From NCBI RefSeq assembly GCF_013373865.1, contig NC_050469.1:12372740-12436739 (forward strand): a stretch of 64,000 nucleotides of DNA, read 5' to 3'. This document shows positions 37,401 through 47,551 of the stretch, one piece after another. Both the position numbers and the translations under genes were made by a program. The notes beneath the pieces were generated by a model, which ran no database searches, was not told the origin of the DNA, and worked only from the letters and a program-made list of their open reading frames with translations. Source of the DNA: Monomorium pharaonis (lineage: Eukaryota; Arthropoda; Insecta; Hymenoptera; Formicidae). Each line of letters opens with the position of its first letter. Position 1 is the first letter of the stretch.

Positions 37401-40400
37401 GATCTCCTCCTTTTTCCACATTAAATTCCGAGGAACTCGGATGCGCATCGGTCGGCAGGATAATTCTTCCTCGTCGGCCGTGTAACAATGACTATCCCTC
37501 GTCTTCTCCGAACAAAGAGAGTCAGAGTGCACGCCTATTATTCGTGTACGGTGCGCTGGAGTATTACGTAATCGCGTGGCACAATTACCGGGTCAGACAA
37601 CGCCGCCGTATATGGGAAACGAAGTCGTGACACAAATCTCGATTACGCCTCGCGTATGGCAAAGTCGGTTAGTGCGTTATACAATTTATACAATTTACTT
37701 TCGATGATCGTTTTTTAGTCGCATGGTCCGATCGATTAGTCGTGAAAAATTATTACAAGAATAGATTTATTTAAGGGCAATTTTTGATTTAATTTATAAA
37801 ATAGCATTTTTATGTAAATATATAACAAATTAAAAGTTTCAAGATTTTACATATACACTCGTTCATAAACACAGACTTTTAACTCGTAAAACGTGAAATA
37901 GAAAGTTTGCAACAGGTAACGGGTTAACGTACCGGAATTTTCAATTATCAATACAATGCTAAGCGTTTCCTTAATTGCGTCAGCACCGACATTTTTAATA
38001 TGCGGATCGCAATACGATACTGTCGATACTCTCACGCGTGTCACTGAAATTGCATTCTCACGCGTGTCATTTACTGACGCACGTATATCGTTATGCGTTC
38101 ACGCACTGATTTCTATCTCGTTAAGTAGATACCGGACAGTTACCTGTGCCACGATTAAATCGGTCGAGTTTCCGGCCAGAAGGTTTCTATCGAATTTCAC
38201 TCGCCCCACCCGATTGCCGGTCGATTAACAATTATCCTTGTTCTACGTTAACACGCGTCGTGTACAGCAAAAAGCACATTTTACACATGCGAGGTGAATA
38301 ATCTGCTTAAAATAGCTCGTTTATGCACGCTCAATTTGCCAAAATGTGTTAATCGCACGGCGGTTTCTCTCGGAACATATCGTATTTCTTGCCTGTCTAA
38401 TTAATAAGTTCTTATAACATGCTTGAGACACAACTTAGAATTCTTGTCGCAATTAGGTATATACCTTAATTGTCGTTATTCTATAACGTACATGCATATT
38501 TTATTAAAGTATAAAATCAAGCAAAAGATATATCTCGTTGTATAAATAAAAGATTAAAAGTTTTTGAAATAAAAAAACAATTTTTGAGGTTTTAAAACGG
38601 ATTAAACTGAAGGTAAAAAATTTTCTGCGTGTAAATATCAATTTCGTGCGTTTAACTACTCCCAGCAGACATACATTTCTCTGCAGTTGTAGATAACGTT
38701 GCCTGATGGAGTAGCGATGGTAGCAAGAATGCAAATATCGCTATCGTGTGCAGAGTACACATTAAGTACGTGATTTCGTAAGAAATTCCGGATGTGTGAC
38801 GTCTAAATAATATAATAATAATTCGCTTTATGCTATTTTTCCTCTCCTATAATTAGCTACTATAATCGACGAGCTGCACGAAGGATGCTCACGATAAGAC
38901 TGACGTCATTGACCGCTTGTCGTTCACTTGGAACTTGCATTAGTCAGCAAACTTCCACGTTTTCTTTGTGTAGGAAGTCACCCCGAGGGAATCTATGTAA
39001 AATAATGCGAGAGGCTCGTATATGCGAGATATTCTCGCTAAAGAAAGAGAGAAACGTGAAATTGAAACTCGTGTGAAGTACGACGTACCGGATGTACCCA
39101 AAACGGTGTTTTAAACGGTGCCCGAAAAGATTTGGAACTTATTCGGTTTCCTGTTTAAGTGTGCTTCGCCCTTTTAGCCGTTTTGGATAATTTCTCGGAG
39201 CAATTTCTTGACGTTCTATAAATGACAATTTTTTTTTTCTTTTCTGGGCAGACATATACCAAAAGCCAAAGCCACCACGATGGCAGAGACACCGGAGTTG
39301 AAACGTATCGCGGAGAACACGAAGATACAGAGTAACGTCAAATATCACGCCGAGTTCGAGAAAGCGAAGGGGAAGTTTACACAAGTAGCGGACGATCCGG
39401 AGACTCTTAGAATCAAGCAGAACAGTAAGATTATCTCAAATGTCGCTTATCACGGTGAACTCGAGAAGAAGGCGATCATGGAGCAAAAGAGGACAATGAC
39501 CGGAGAAAACGGCGAGCAAATAGGTAGGTGGCGAATTCTTCGACGGTGGGTTTGCGTGCATAACATTTTCTCTCTATTATAATATATCTTTTTCAATTTA
39601 ACAACTAAAATAACTGAAGATGTAGCCATACATTTTTGTTTTGAAGTTTTTATTTCTTATTGTCTTAGATTATAACAATAAACGTGTAAAATTTTACTAC
39701 CACGAGCTAAAAAAAATTATAAGCCCGTCGCAACAAAGTTAGGTGAATTTTCATTTTCGCGTTGGGAAATACCACAGTGATTAAAATGTAATTTTAACGG
39801 GATTTGGAATATCTTTTTTGTTCTTCTTTTTTATCTTCATAAATATCAATATGTGTTTTATAACTTATACAACTTTTAAAATAAATTATCTAACTTTATT
39901 TCTCTCACAATCAAATCATCCATCCCGTATCAGTAATTATACATAATATATTGTATTTACGATTTTAATCATATATAATCAGTATAATTACGTGTTTAAC
40001 TTTTGACGTCTTGATTGTTAATTAACGACAATTTATGTATCTGTGTAATCATTAAATTGCAGATTATACATTGTGTATGCATCAGTATTCGTGGATTCGC
40101 TATGTACTAATTTGTGATTCGCAGTTTACTTAAAATTGTTTGTACACTAAGAATAACACAATCGCAAAGATACACATGTTGCTGCAATCAATCCACCAAA
40201 ACGACGGCGTAAAATTTCGACAAAATTTAGGACTCTTATCGCTTAATTTTTTTTCCCCCGCCATGTTCATGATTCATTACGCATTCGCCATACCGTTTGT
40301 GGTGGGCAGATCGCAGATGCTTCTCGTTGAACGTATCGCTAGCTCTTTTTCGTGCATTGTTGATATAGAGTACGTAGAGTACACAGACGGTACGATCGCA

Positions 40401-42279
40401 CCTGCGTCGAGCATAAACGCCAATCCGCCGCCAGCAAGAACGGCGAATTCGCCGATACAGAGGACACCAGGTAGAATCGCCGATTACGATCCCCTTAGCG
40501 AAGCCAGGCCGAGTCCCTATTCCGCAAGGCAAACTGCTACCACTGTCATTTATACGAGCGACAAGGGACCAGGTGCGTTTACCTTTGCGGTTGCAATCGC
40601 TGCAGCAACCTTTCGCTGTGTAGAGACGTTGCATGACTATACTATTATAACAGAATAATTGCATTAATTTTAATAATAACTCATAGTATGATAGTAATAT
40701 TTTATAACATTAATTTTATTGTAATACAACTTATATAAGTAAGATAATACATGTGCAAAGCAAAGTGTAATAATCTTGTAGATTGAGATAAGTGAATACG
40801 ATTTGCATATTTAATATGTAACGTTATTTTTGATATCTGAATTCTAATTTGCTGTTAATGTTATGAACGACATTTGGGATTTGTATTATTTACGTCCGCG
40901 CTGATGTCTATATATTCATAGTTGTATTAAAATTATATATTCATGGTTGTATCTTAATTAAGTTATAATTCAGATTCGTGGAAGATCAATGGAAAAAGAA
41001 TTTTAATAATATTCAATGTTCGATTTTAACTTGTATTTCGCGATTATTTTACTATAGTGAATGTGAGATGAGATTCATATTTATGCATAATTAGTTTCAA
41101 TAGATTGTGCTTCAATCGAATTAGTCTTTTACGGAAGACAAACGCTTAGCTACTCCCATTGCAATGCCAGACTTATTTTACGATCGCCCAAATGATGTCG
41201 CCCAAAGCTTTATTGTCGCTCATCAGACTTAAACGCTCGTACTTGCATCATTATGCCTTTATCGTCGTCACACGCGATTCATCACAAAGACAAATCGTTG
41301 AAGCAATTTGCACTGGGATTAATTGTTGCGACATCGCCGCGTGCACCTTGTTGGGAAAATAGAAAGTGTAATCGCTTTTGTTTAATGTTCCTCATTCTGC
41401 GGTTCCGTGTTCGTTCTCCTGAAAACCCATGAAATAATTTATGCGGTAGATTACAGGATCGTGCCAAATAACAAATTGTTACTAACTGAAGGACAAAAGG
41501 ATTTATTACAGAACGAATTAAGCATTTCTAATAGTGTATACAAATGTAGAAAATTGTCTATAAGTTATACATCGTATATAAAAATATGATACATTGCAGT
41601 AACGAATCCACCGACACGAAAAATCGGCTCGGTTGCCGACATCGACCCAGTGAACGAATATTATGGATCGTTAACGCCAGCCATGACAATAAACAATAAT
41701 CAACATCAACATCAACATCAACATCAATCACCACCACCGCCCTCCAACGTTGGAGTAAATATCTTTTTTATTACTTATTGTCTCATTGTGTTGTCTCTTG
41801 TGACTTATTTGTTACGCTACGATATAAAATTTTTACAACAATTAACAATTTAAAACGATGATTGAGAATTTTATGTCTACCAATCTTTATAAAAAAGTCA
41901 AAACTATTTAAGAAGTTACAAAAGTAATTTTCTTAAATAAGTTTCTTAAATAACAACTAGAGCAAAAATAGCACAAGTTGACAGAAAATACTTTTATTAC
42001 CTGTAATACTTTACTTTCCTCAATTATTATTTTGTCTTTCAATTAATGACTACATAGTTTTACATTTCTTTTTCTTTATGAAAATATTTTATTTCGCAGA
42101 GAGTGTACAGAGCAATGTATGATTACGAGGCGCAAGATCTCGACGAAGTGAGTTTCTGCGATGGCGATTTGATTGTTAACTGCACAGCCGTGGATGAGGG
42201 TTGGATGACCGGACTGGTGCAGCGTACAGGACGACACGGCATGCTACCCGCTAATTATGTCGCACCGGCGCAGATTTAA
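16404..42279 (+). CDS. Lasp: LIM and SH3 domain protein (Lasp)
   Basis: An actin-binding adaptor of the nebulin family, found on actin filaments and in muscle sarcomeres. Six coding exons join in frame: 16404-16472, 27812-27906, 39252-39523, 40369-40572, 41600-41754 and 42100-42279. They encode 324 residues. The LIM domain has all eight zinc ligands (Cys5, Cys8, His26, Cys29, Cys32, Cys35, Cys53, His56). Two nebulin repeats follow at about 69-96 and 104-131, with the NVKYHAEFEK and NVAYHGELEK cores. A Pro/Ser/Thr-rich linker contains a GRIADYDP motif and a QHQHQHQHQ tract at 248-256. The SH3 domain occupies 266-324 and keeps ALYDY-like AMYDYEAQD, GWMTG and the terminal LPANYV. The start codon has A at -3 and lies at the expected LIM N-terminus. 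Introns 1 and 2 are each about 11.3 kb. Additional linker exons or alternative starts are possible but were not seen clearly. Confidence 0.95.
22560..22580. repeat. Poly(T) run
   Basis: About 21 T residues inside Lasp intron 1. No adjacent SINE-like body or target duplication was recognised. Confidence 0.9.
23488..23499. repeat. 12-base G run
   Basis: An uninterrupted G tract in AT-rich Lasp intron 1. A likely site of sequencing or length error. Confidence 0.9.
24780..24822. repeat. Perfect 16-bp inverted repeat (hairpin)
   Basis: The arm ttataaataactatgg at 24780-24795 is matched exactly by its reverse complement at 24807-24822 across an 11-base loop. It is AT-rich, inside Lasp intron 1, with no known function. 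Confidence 0.7.
27812..27906 (+). CDS. Lasp: Lasp coding exon 2 (LIM zinc finger, second half)
   Basis: Encodes IWHKQCFKCQGCGMTLNMRT and the following YKGFNKQPYCEA with the remaining LIM cysteines. Acceptor ttgttacag, donor GC|gtaagtag. Confidence 0.95.
27907..39251 (+). other. Lasp intron 2 (11.3 kb)
   Basis: AT-rich with distinct GC/CpG-rich islands at about 28400-29040 (including (CG)n at 28929-28945), 34020-34600, 37310-37640 and 37950-38250. A 63-bp tandem duplication lies at 35208-35333. Open frames inside the islands (28435-28785 plus, 28392-28769 minus, 37247-37630 plus) lack domains and overlap each other on both strands, so I do not call them genes. Confidence 0.7.
35208..35333. 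repeat. Two-copy tandem duplication, 63-bp unit
   Basis: The AT-rich unit beginning atatatacat occurs at 35208-35270 and 35271-35333, nearly identical. This suggests a recent duplication inside Lasp intron 2. Confidence 0.75.
39252..39523 (+). CDS. Lasp: Lasp coding exon 3 (two nebulin repeats)
   Basis: Encodes the last LIM histidine and HIPKAKATT, then TPELKRIAENTKIQSNVKYH and DPETLRIKQNSKIISNVAYH. These are the paired actin-binding nebulin repeats characteristic of LASP. It ends in phase 1 at ATAG|gtaggt. An internal Met (MAETPEL) at 39280 is not thought to be the start. Confidence 0.95.
39524..40368 (+). other. Lasp intron 3
   Basis: AT-rich intron with no other feature seen. Confidence 0.7.
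40369..40572 (+). CDS. Lasp: Lasp coding exon 4 (linker)
   Basis: Encodes a Pro/Ser/Thr-rich linker with PGRIADYDPLSEARPSPYSA. It begins after acceptor ttgatatag and ends in phase 1 at CCAG|gtgcgt. The exact 3' splice site is chosen for frame and has a weak pyrimidine tract. Confidence 0.85.
40573..41599 (+). other. Lasp intron 4
   Basis: No additional gene or exon recognised. Confidence 0.65.
41600..41754 (+). CDS. Lasp: Lasp coding exon 5 (linker with Gln-His tract)
   Basis: Encodes VTNPPTRKIGSVADIDPVNE, then a short QH repeat from (CAACAT)4 and a proline run. Ends in phase 0 at GGA|gtaaat. Confidence 0.9.
41701..41727 (+). repeat. Coding (CAACAT)n microsatellite
   Basis: Four CAACAT hexamers plus CAA inside Lasp exon 5 encode alternating Gln-His. 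A likely length-polymorphic site that stays in frame, because the unit is six bases. Confidence 0.8.
41755..42099 (+). other. Lasp intron 5
   Basis: Short AT-rich intron ending in acceptor atttcgcag. Confidence 0.8.
42100..42279 (+). CDS. Lasp: Lasp coding exon 6 (SH3 domain and stop)
   Basis: Encodes a complete SH3 fold starting VYRAMYDYEAQD, with the conserved GW dipeptide (EGWMTG) and LPANYVAPAQI before TAA at 42277-42279. Confidence 0.95.
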   Translation, partial: RVYRAMYDYEAQDLDEVSFCDGDLIVNCTAVDEGWMTGLVQRTGRHGMLPANYVAPAQI

Positions 42280-45200
42280 ATGTTTTTCAGATCGAGCTTC
42301 CATTCACTAATTGTTGCCGTCACTTTGATCAGAGCGTTTAATTAAGATGTTTTACCCCGAAGAAATGGATAATATTGAAAAAAATTACGTAATACAATAC
42401 TCGAGATAAAGCAGCTTCTATTCGGCTCTTATTCGACCTAGGCAATTTGTTTGATTGAAATGGTAAACTGTCACCTTAAAAAATCAGATGACTAGATATT
42501 TTTGAAGTGTTTTGTAAAGTATCTTGGAACTTTAATATAAATTTAATTCATTTTTCTTGATATTAATTTGCTCATGACGTATGTTTGGATGAAGCCGAGT
42601 ATTCCAAAATATATTAATAAAAGAAACAGATTTAAGAAGGAATCAAAATCAGTTTTATAAAACTTGTTGAAGATATACTTTACGAGTATTCCATTTGAGT
42701 ATTTTCGGCTTCTAGATAACAGTAGTTTTATATGTTAAAATTCCATAACGGGACCAACTTTACACAACTGCGATAAATTGTGCCGATCACAATTTAAATT
42801 CTGACAGCTTGTGAAGCGACCATAAGCCTTGACCAACAATTAAAAGGAATTAAGTATAAGATATATCTTTCATTCAATGCAGTTTTCTGTATAGCGTCAC
42901 TTTTATTTTTTTTTCTATTAGTTGAAATTTTTATCACTTTTCCGTTTCGATGTTTTTTAGAGTTTAAATTATATAATAAAATATAAATATCAAGAAAATA
43001 TATATTAATTTCATTCAATTAACAGGCTCTTTATGAGTCTTTCTGTTAATCATTATTTTTATCGACGAGAATTTTATGTTATTTGTTATTCGATATAAAC
43101 TTGTATTAACTAACCAATCAATTATACAGATTTTCATATTTCCGACCATTTTGCATTTATAGCTAGTTATTCTTTTCTTGTCTTTGTAATATATTATTTT
43201 TTAAATATTTTTTTTACTTCTTCGGAAAGGTTCATAAATGTGTTTTAGTCGCGAAATCTAGTAATGAAAGGACAAAATCTTGTGTTGCATTCAAAAAGAA
43301 ATAATTGCAATGTGCCTTATTCGTGTAGACTATTAAATAGTAGCGGATTTTTTATCATAATGTAAGCTGCATGTGAAAGTGCATCAGAATAGGATATGAA
43401 AGAATAAGAAATACCAACAAATTTTTACTTGCTGTATTAATGTAGCTTTCATTTAATGTCAAAAAAATTAATACAAATAATCGTCGTGTCTTTCCCCGAA
43501 TATAAAGCAAATAAAAATAATGAGGAATATAATATTATTGACGCGAAAGATGCTTGCCTTCCTTTTTAATGAAGTATGAAAATTATTGTTAAGTATCATT
43601 ATGATTTCCACAATTAATTAATGATATAAATATAAATTAATTAACCAATATTTTATTGCATAGTTCTTAAGTTTTATTTCGTATAATATACATACATGCT
43701 TCGCATTTCTTTCTAAATTTACATTGTTGACATAAGTTATTATTTTATTTGACGATTCTGAGGTTACCGAATAATACAAAAATTTTTAATCGAAAATCAA
43801 TTGTATTTAATTTAGTTTATCCAAATATCGAACCTTTTATGAAATTTCTATTTAAAAATGTAGTATTATCTATGTTGGCCAACATTACAATTAATCTTCT
43901 AGATAGGTTTTTCTATTTTGATTCATCATTTGTCAACGTGTAGTCACAATTGCGTTTGAATTGAGATCATTAACATGTCATGTTTACTACTGCGAGGTGT
44001 TAGTACCTTATTGCGTTTTTAAATTAATACTAAACTGGTTCCTCAGAAATGTATCTATATCCCATTTTACTTGAACAGGCAGATTATATTATTGAACGAT
44101 GTCCGACGAAGAATTGTACAGATTAACGAAACAATGTAAAAGTTATAAGTAATTCGTTATCTGTTACACGCGACGTCATTCGCGACCTCATTTATAAAGG
44201 AAGAGAATGATATTTTTGGAAACATGTTACTCGGCACTCTTATAATTATTAGATTGCTGATAAGAGGATTTCATATTTTAATTGCAAAATACAGAAATAT
44301 ATGTTAGCGTTATGTTTAGACAAATATTATATTATTATAACAAATCATAAATAATGAATATGTTATGTAAACCATGCAATTTATTGGTAATTGCACTCAA
44401 TATGATCCCTTTCTGTCTTCTTTTATCGATGAATTCCTTTCTGCATTCTGAATAATTCCTAGTCTTTATTCTGGAAAAAAACAAGTCACATATATCGCTT
44501 TTTTATCATAATGTATATAATTTATTGTTATTCACACATATAATTTATTGTTACTCACTTATTTCATATCAACATATCCAGTAAATTGGATATTCGCCGA
44601 AAAATTCTTTTATTTATATATAATTTTATTTATATTTTATTTTATTTATATATAATTAAGATAAACATTATGTATTAGTAGTTTTTTTACAGAATTGAAC
44701 AAATAACTTCTTATTTTTCTAGTATACTATGTTCATATTTTTCTTTAAATATTAAAAGCATCTATTTTAAAATGATCACGCGATAAGTTTTAATATCACG
44801 ACAATGTTAGAGTATTTAATACTGTTTAAAGAGATGCAAATTCCAATGATGGTATTGATATTCGATATTATCGCAAGGCAATTAATATTCAACCGTGTAA
44901 CAGATGCTCATGAATTGAATTAACTGTGAACGTTACAGTCTAATGATTATTGACATGACGAGATTGCAAAATCGAGTAAAACATTTAGTATGCAGAGATA
45001 TAAAATATGCATATTTATTGAAAGTAATATAAATACAATAAAATGATAATTATCACATAAGGATAGTCAAGATCGCTGCGTCGAGTGCGCATGTTTGAAA
45101 GTTTCTGAGCTTGGTCCATCACAAGATTCATTGTCAATCTCTATCATTTGCGTGATTATCAAACTGTTGAATTAGCATTGGATAAGATTAAAAAGACTAA

Positions 45201-46786
45201 GATATACATTTTCAGCATTAAAGTATGTTGCCGAGAGCCATGGATATATCGAACTTGATCGACCTCGCGATTTGATCATTTCAAACATATATTTCTCGCA
45301 TTTATAATGTCATTTTATCTTCATTAGACTTTCTATTTCTCTCGTATCATAATCCAGCCCAGATCGCTTTGCAAACCTTTCTAATCATAGAAGCAACTTT
45401 ATATGCTATAATGAACACTTATATCTCGTTAAAAACGAGATATTTTAGCAAGTCAATCGATAATTTCATCAATATTTTGACACAATACTGCACGATACAA
45501 CATAGAAGCGTGGCTTGAAAATGTGGAATGATACATGGTATTCCTTAAAATGTAATGGAAAGAAACTTAAGCGTTAGCCTGACTAATTAGACCGCACTGT
45601 CTAATCGTACGGTAGACTATATGCAAATATAAAATAGATTTGTGATTGATAATGAATGTTAGCGCTGCTTCTTAAACGAAAATGGAAATAGAAATATCAT
45701 AAGCAGGAAATGTGTCATTTATTTGTATTCTATAGATACTAATCGCTTCGACGTTATTTATTAATTATAATTTATCTTTTTAATCTCTGTGGATACAATA
45801 GATACAGATTGGTTGTAATTATGTCGCGCTAGAGGTTTGTACATTTTATTTTGGTTTCCTGCTTATAGTATAGAGATGTGCCTTGAACACGTTTGTAGCA
45901 ATGAACTGGGATATTGTATTTAAGGCCATATGGACTTGTGCTTTCGAACGAACGTGGACGAAATCTAACTTTTGAGCTAATATCTTTTTTGCGTGTATTT
46001 TTTGTTAACGAAACAGCGCGACTTGGTAATATTCAGCATAAATTATGCGGTTGAGCAAGATAAAAATATTTTATCCTGCAAGAAATCTATTAACTAATAT
46101 CATTACAGATATAAGAAGCTATGCGAATTTCAGAAAATAATATGAATTTGCGTGTACAGATCTCGACAAAAATAATGGAATTTATTGAACGTGAAGGATA
46201 AGATAAGATAAGACACCTTGCTGTGCGGGGATACGGGCGCAGGTAACAGAACCAATGTTGGAGTAAATCACCACTGTTATTGAATAGGAATTTCGTGCCA
46301 GGTTTTTTGGAAAGGTTCATTGGAAGAATACGCATATATTTTTATTTCCGAAGAGTCTTCAGACATGCACATTTTCTTTAGGACAATCTTACCGCCATTC
46401 AAAAAAGTTTCGTTCCCGAGGCAATTTCTATGTAAAACTTTTACAAAAGATGCTGGACGAGCCTGCTCAAACTGTAGATTTCGATCGAGTCGAAGGAATG
46501 TGAAACGCGTGACGGTGCCTTCAGCGAAAAACTCGGCTTAACGGTTAAGCCACGCGCGATTTAACGCTAAATGTCAGCGGTCTCATCCTCCTCGTCCTCG
46601 ACTTTCCTCTAGCGAGTAGTACGTGTAGAATGCTAATGTAATCGGACGAGACGACGTGTGGCGAAGGGTCCGCGTGCTGGCAGTGTCGTTTTGTCGTAGC
46701 GTGAACAAACCGTTTCTTTTTTTCCTCATTTTTCTTTCTTTTCCCCGCGTGTAAAACCCCCAGTTGAATGCATTTTAGCCTGCCTG
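42280..46786. other. Convergent 3' region between Lasp and tropomyosin
   Basis: The Lasp 3' UTR starts at 42280 on the plus strand and the tropomyosin 3' UTR runs leftward from 46786. A plus-strand AATAAA at 42616-42621 is a candidate Lasp poly(A) signal, with further ones near 43508 and 45037. On the minus strand, candidate AATAAA motifs read as TTTATT at 46341-46346 and 45845-45850. No other gene is recognised. Long overlapping UTRs are possible but not shown. Confidence 0.5.
42616..42621 (+). terminator. Candidate Lasp polyadenylation signal
   Basis: AATAAA 337 bases after the Lasp stop codon, the first good hexamer I see downstream. Confidence 0.4.
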
Positions 46787-46869
46787 CTAATATCCGGCGA
46801 GGTCGGCGAACGTCTGATCCATCTCGTCGGCGATTGCTTTGTATTTACAGCGCTCGTTTACCAGCACGT
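46787..46869 (-). CDS. Tm1: Tropomyosin terminal exon d (ends ...FADLAGY)
   Basis: Encodes DVLVNERCKYKAIADEMDQT then FADLAGY and TAG. Contains a cysteine near the start of the exon, unlike exons a and b. The last exon of the gene in this window. Confidence 0.92.
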
Positions 46870-47499
46870 CTGCAACGAGAAGGGAGGGAACGTGGTATTA
46901 GTGGATGGTACGATGGTTAATCGGGTGTACATTTTAATCTTTTTTAATAGGAAAGAGAGAGAGAGAACGAACGCAAGGGGTACATAATTTTCGTGGTTAA
47001 TCATTTAGGATTAGACGATCATTACATCTGTAAAGCGGCTTAAAGTGACAAGGAAAATTATGCTTAACTGAATTAGTCCTATTATCTAAAATCTGAGAAA
47101 AAATATTGGCTTTTTGTTTTGGAAGATAAAATATAAGATTAAAGTGAATATATATTTAGAAATATCTTGCAATTTATTTTAACTAATTATAAGGGACAGG
47201 ATGTTTTAGGTGTGAAAGAAAAATGACAGCACATCAGATTCTATGTGATATTTTATTTATCTTATTCTCTGAAGTATTAGAAACAAAAGTGGCCTTGTAC
47301 AGTTTTTCAATAATTTTAAATCGAGCTATTTATGAACAATTATTAACATATATTTTTAGAATTTAATCATATTTTATTAATGACACGTATAGAAGTCGGA
47401 TACTTTTCTTTTCGCTCTACTTACCGCACACTCAATTGCTTACCAAAGCAACATAATGTAATTAGAACTGCGTTAGAAGTTAATTCGTAATTTTGATCT

Positions 47500-47551
<52 letters not shown>

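Noticed and set aside
37247..37630. Plus-strand ORF of 127 codons in Lasp intron 2
   Set aside because: Starts with a hydrophobic stretch, but the rest is low-complexity and Arg-rich, with no domain and no clear splice or leader context. Treated as chance in a GC island.
44090..44150. Short ATG frame reading MSDEELYRLTKQ after an acceptor-like site
   Set aside because: Only about 15 codons, no donor partner and no known homologue; probably chance in the Lasp/tropomyosin 3' region.
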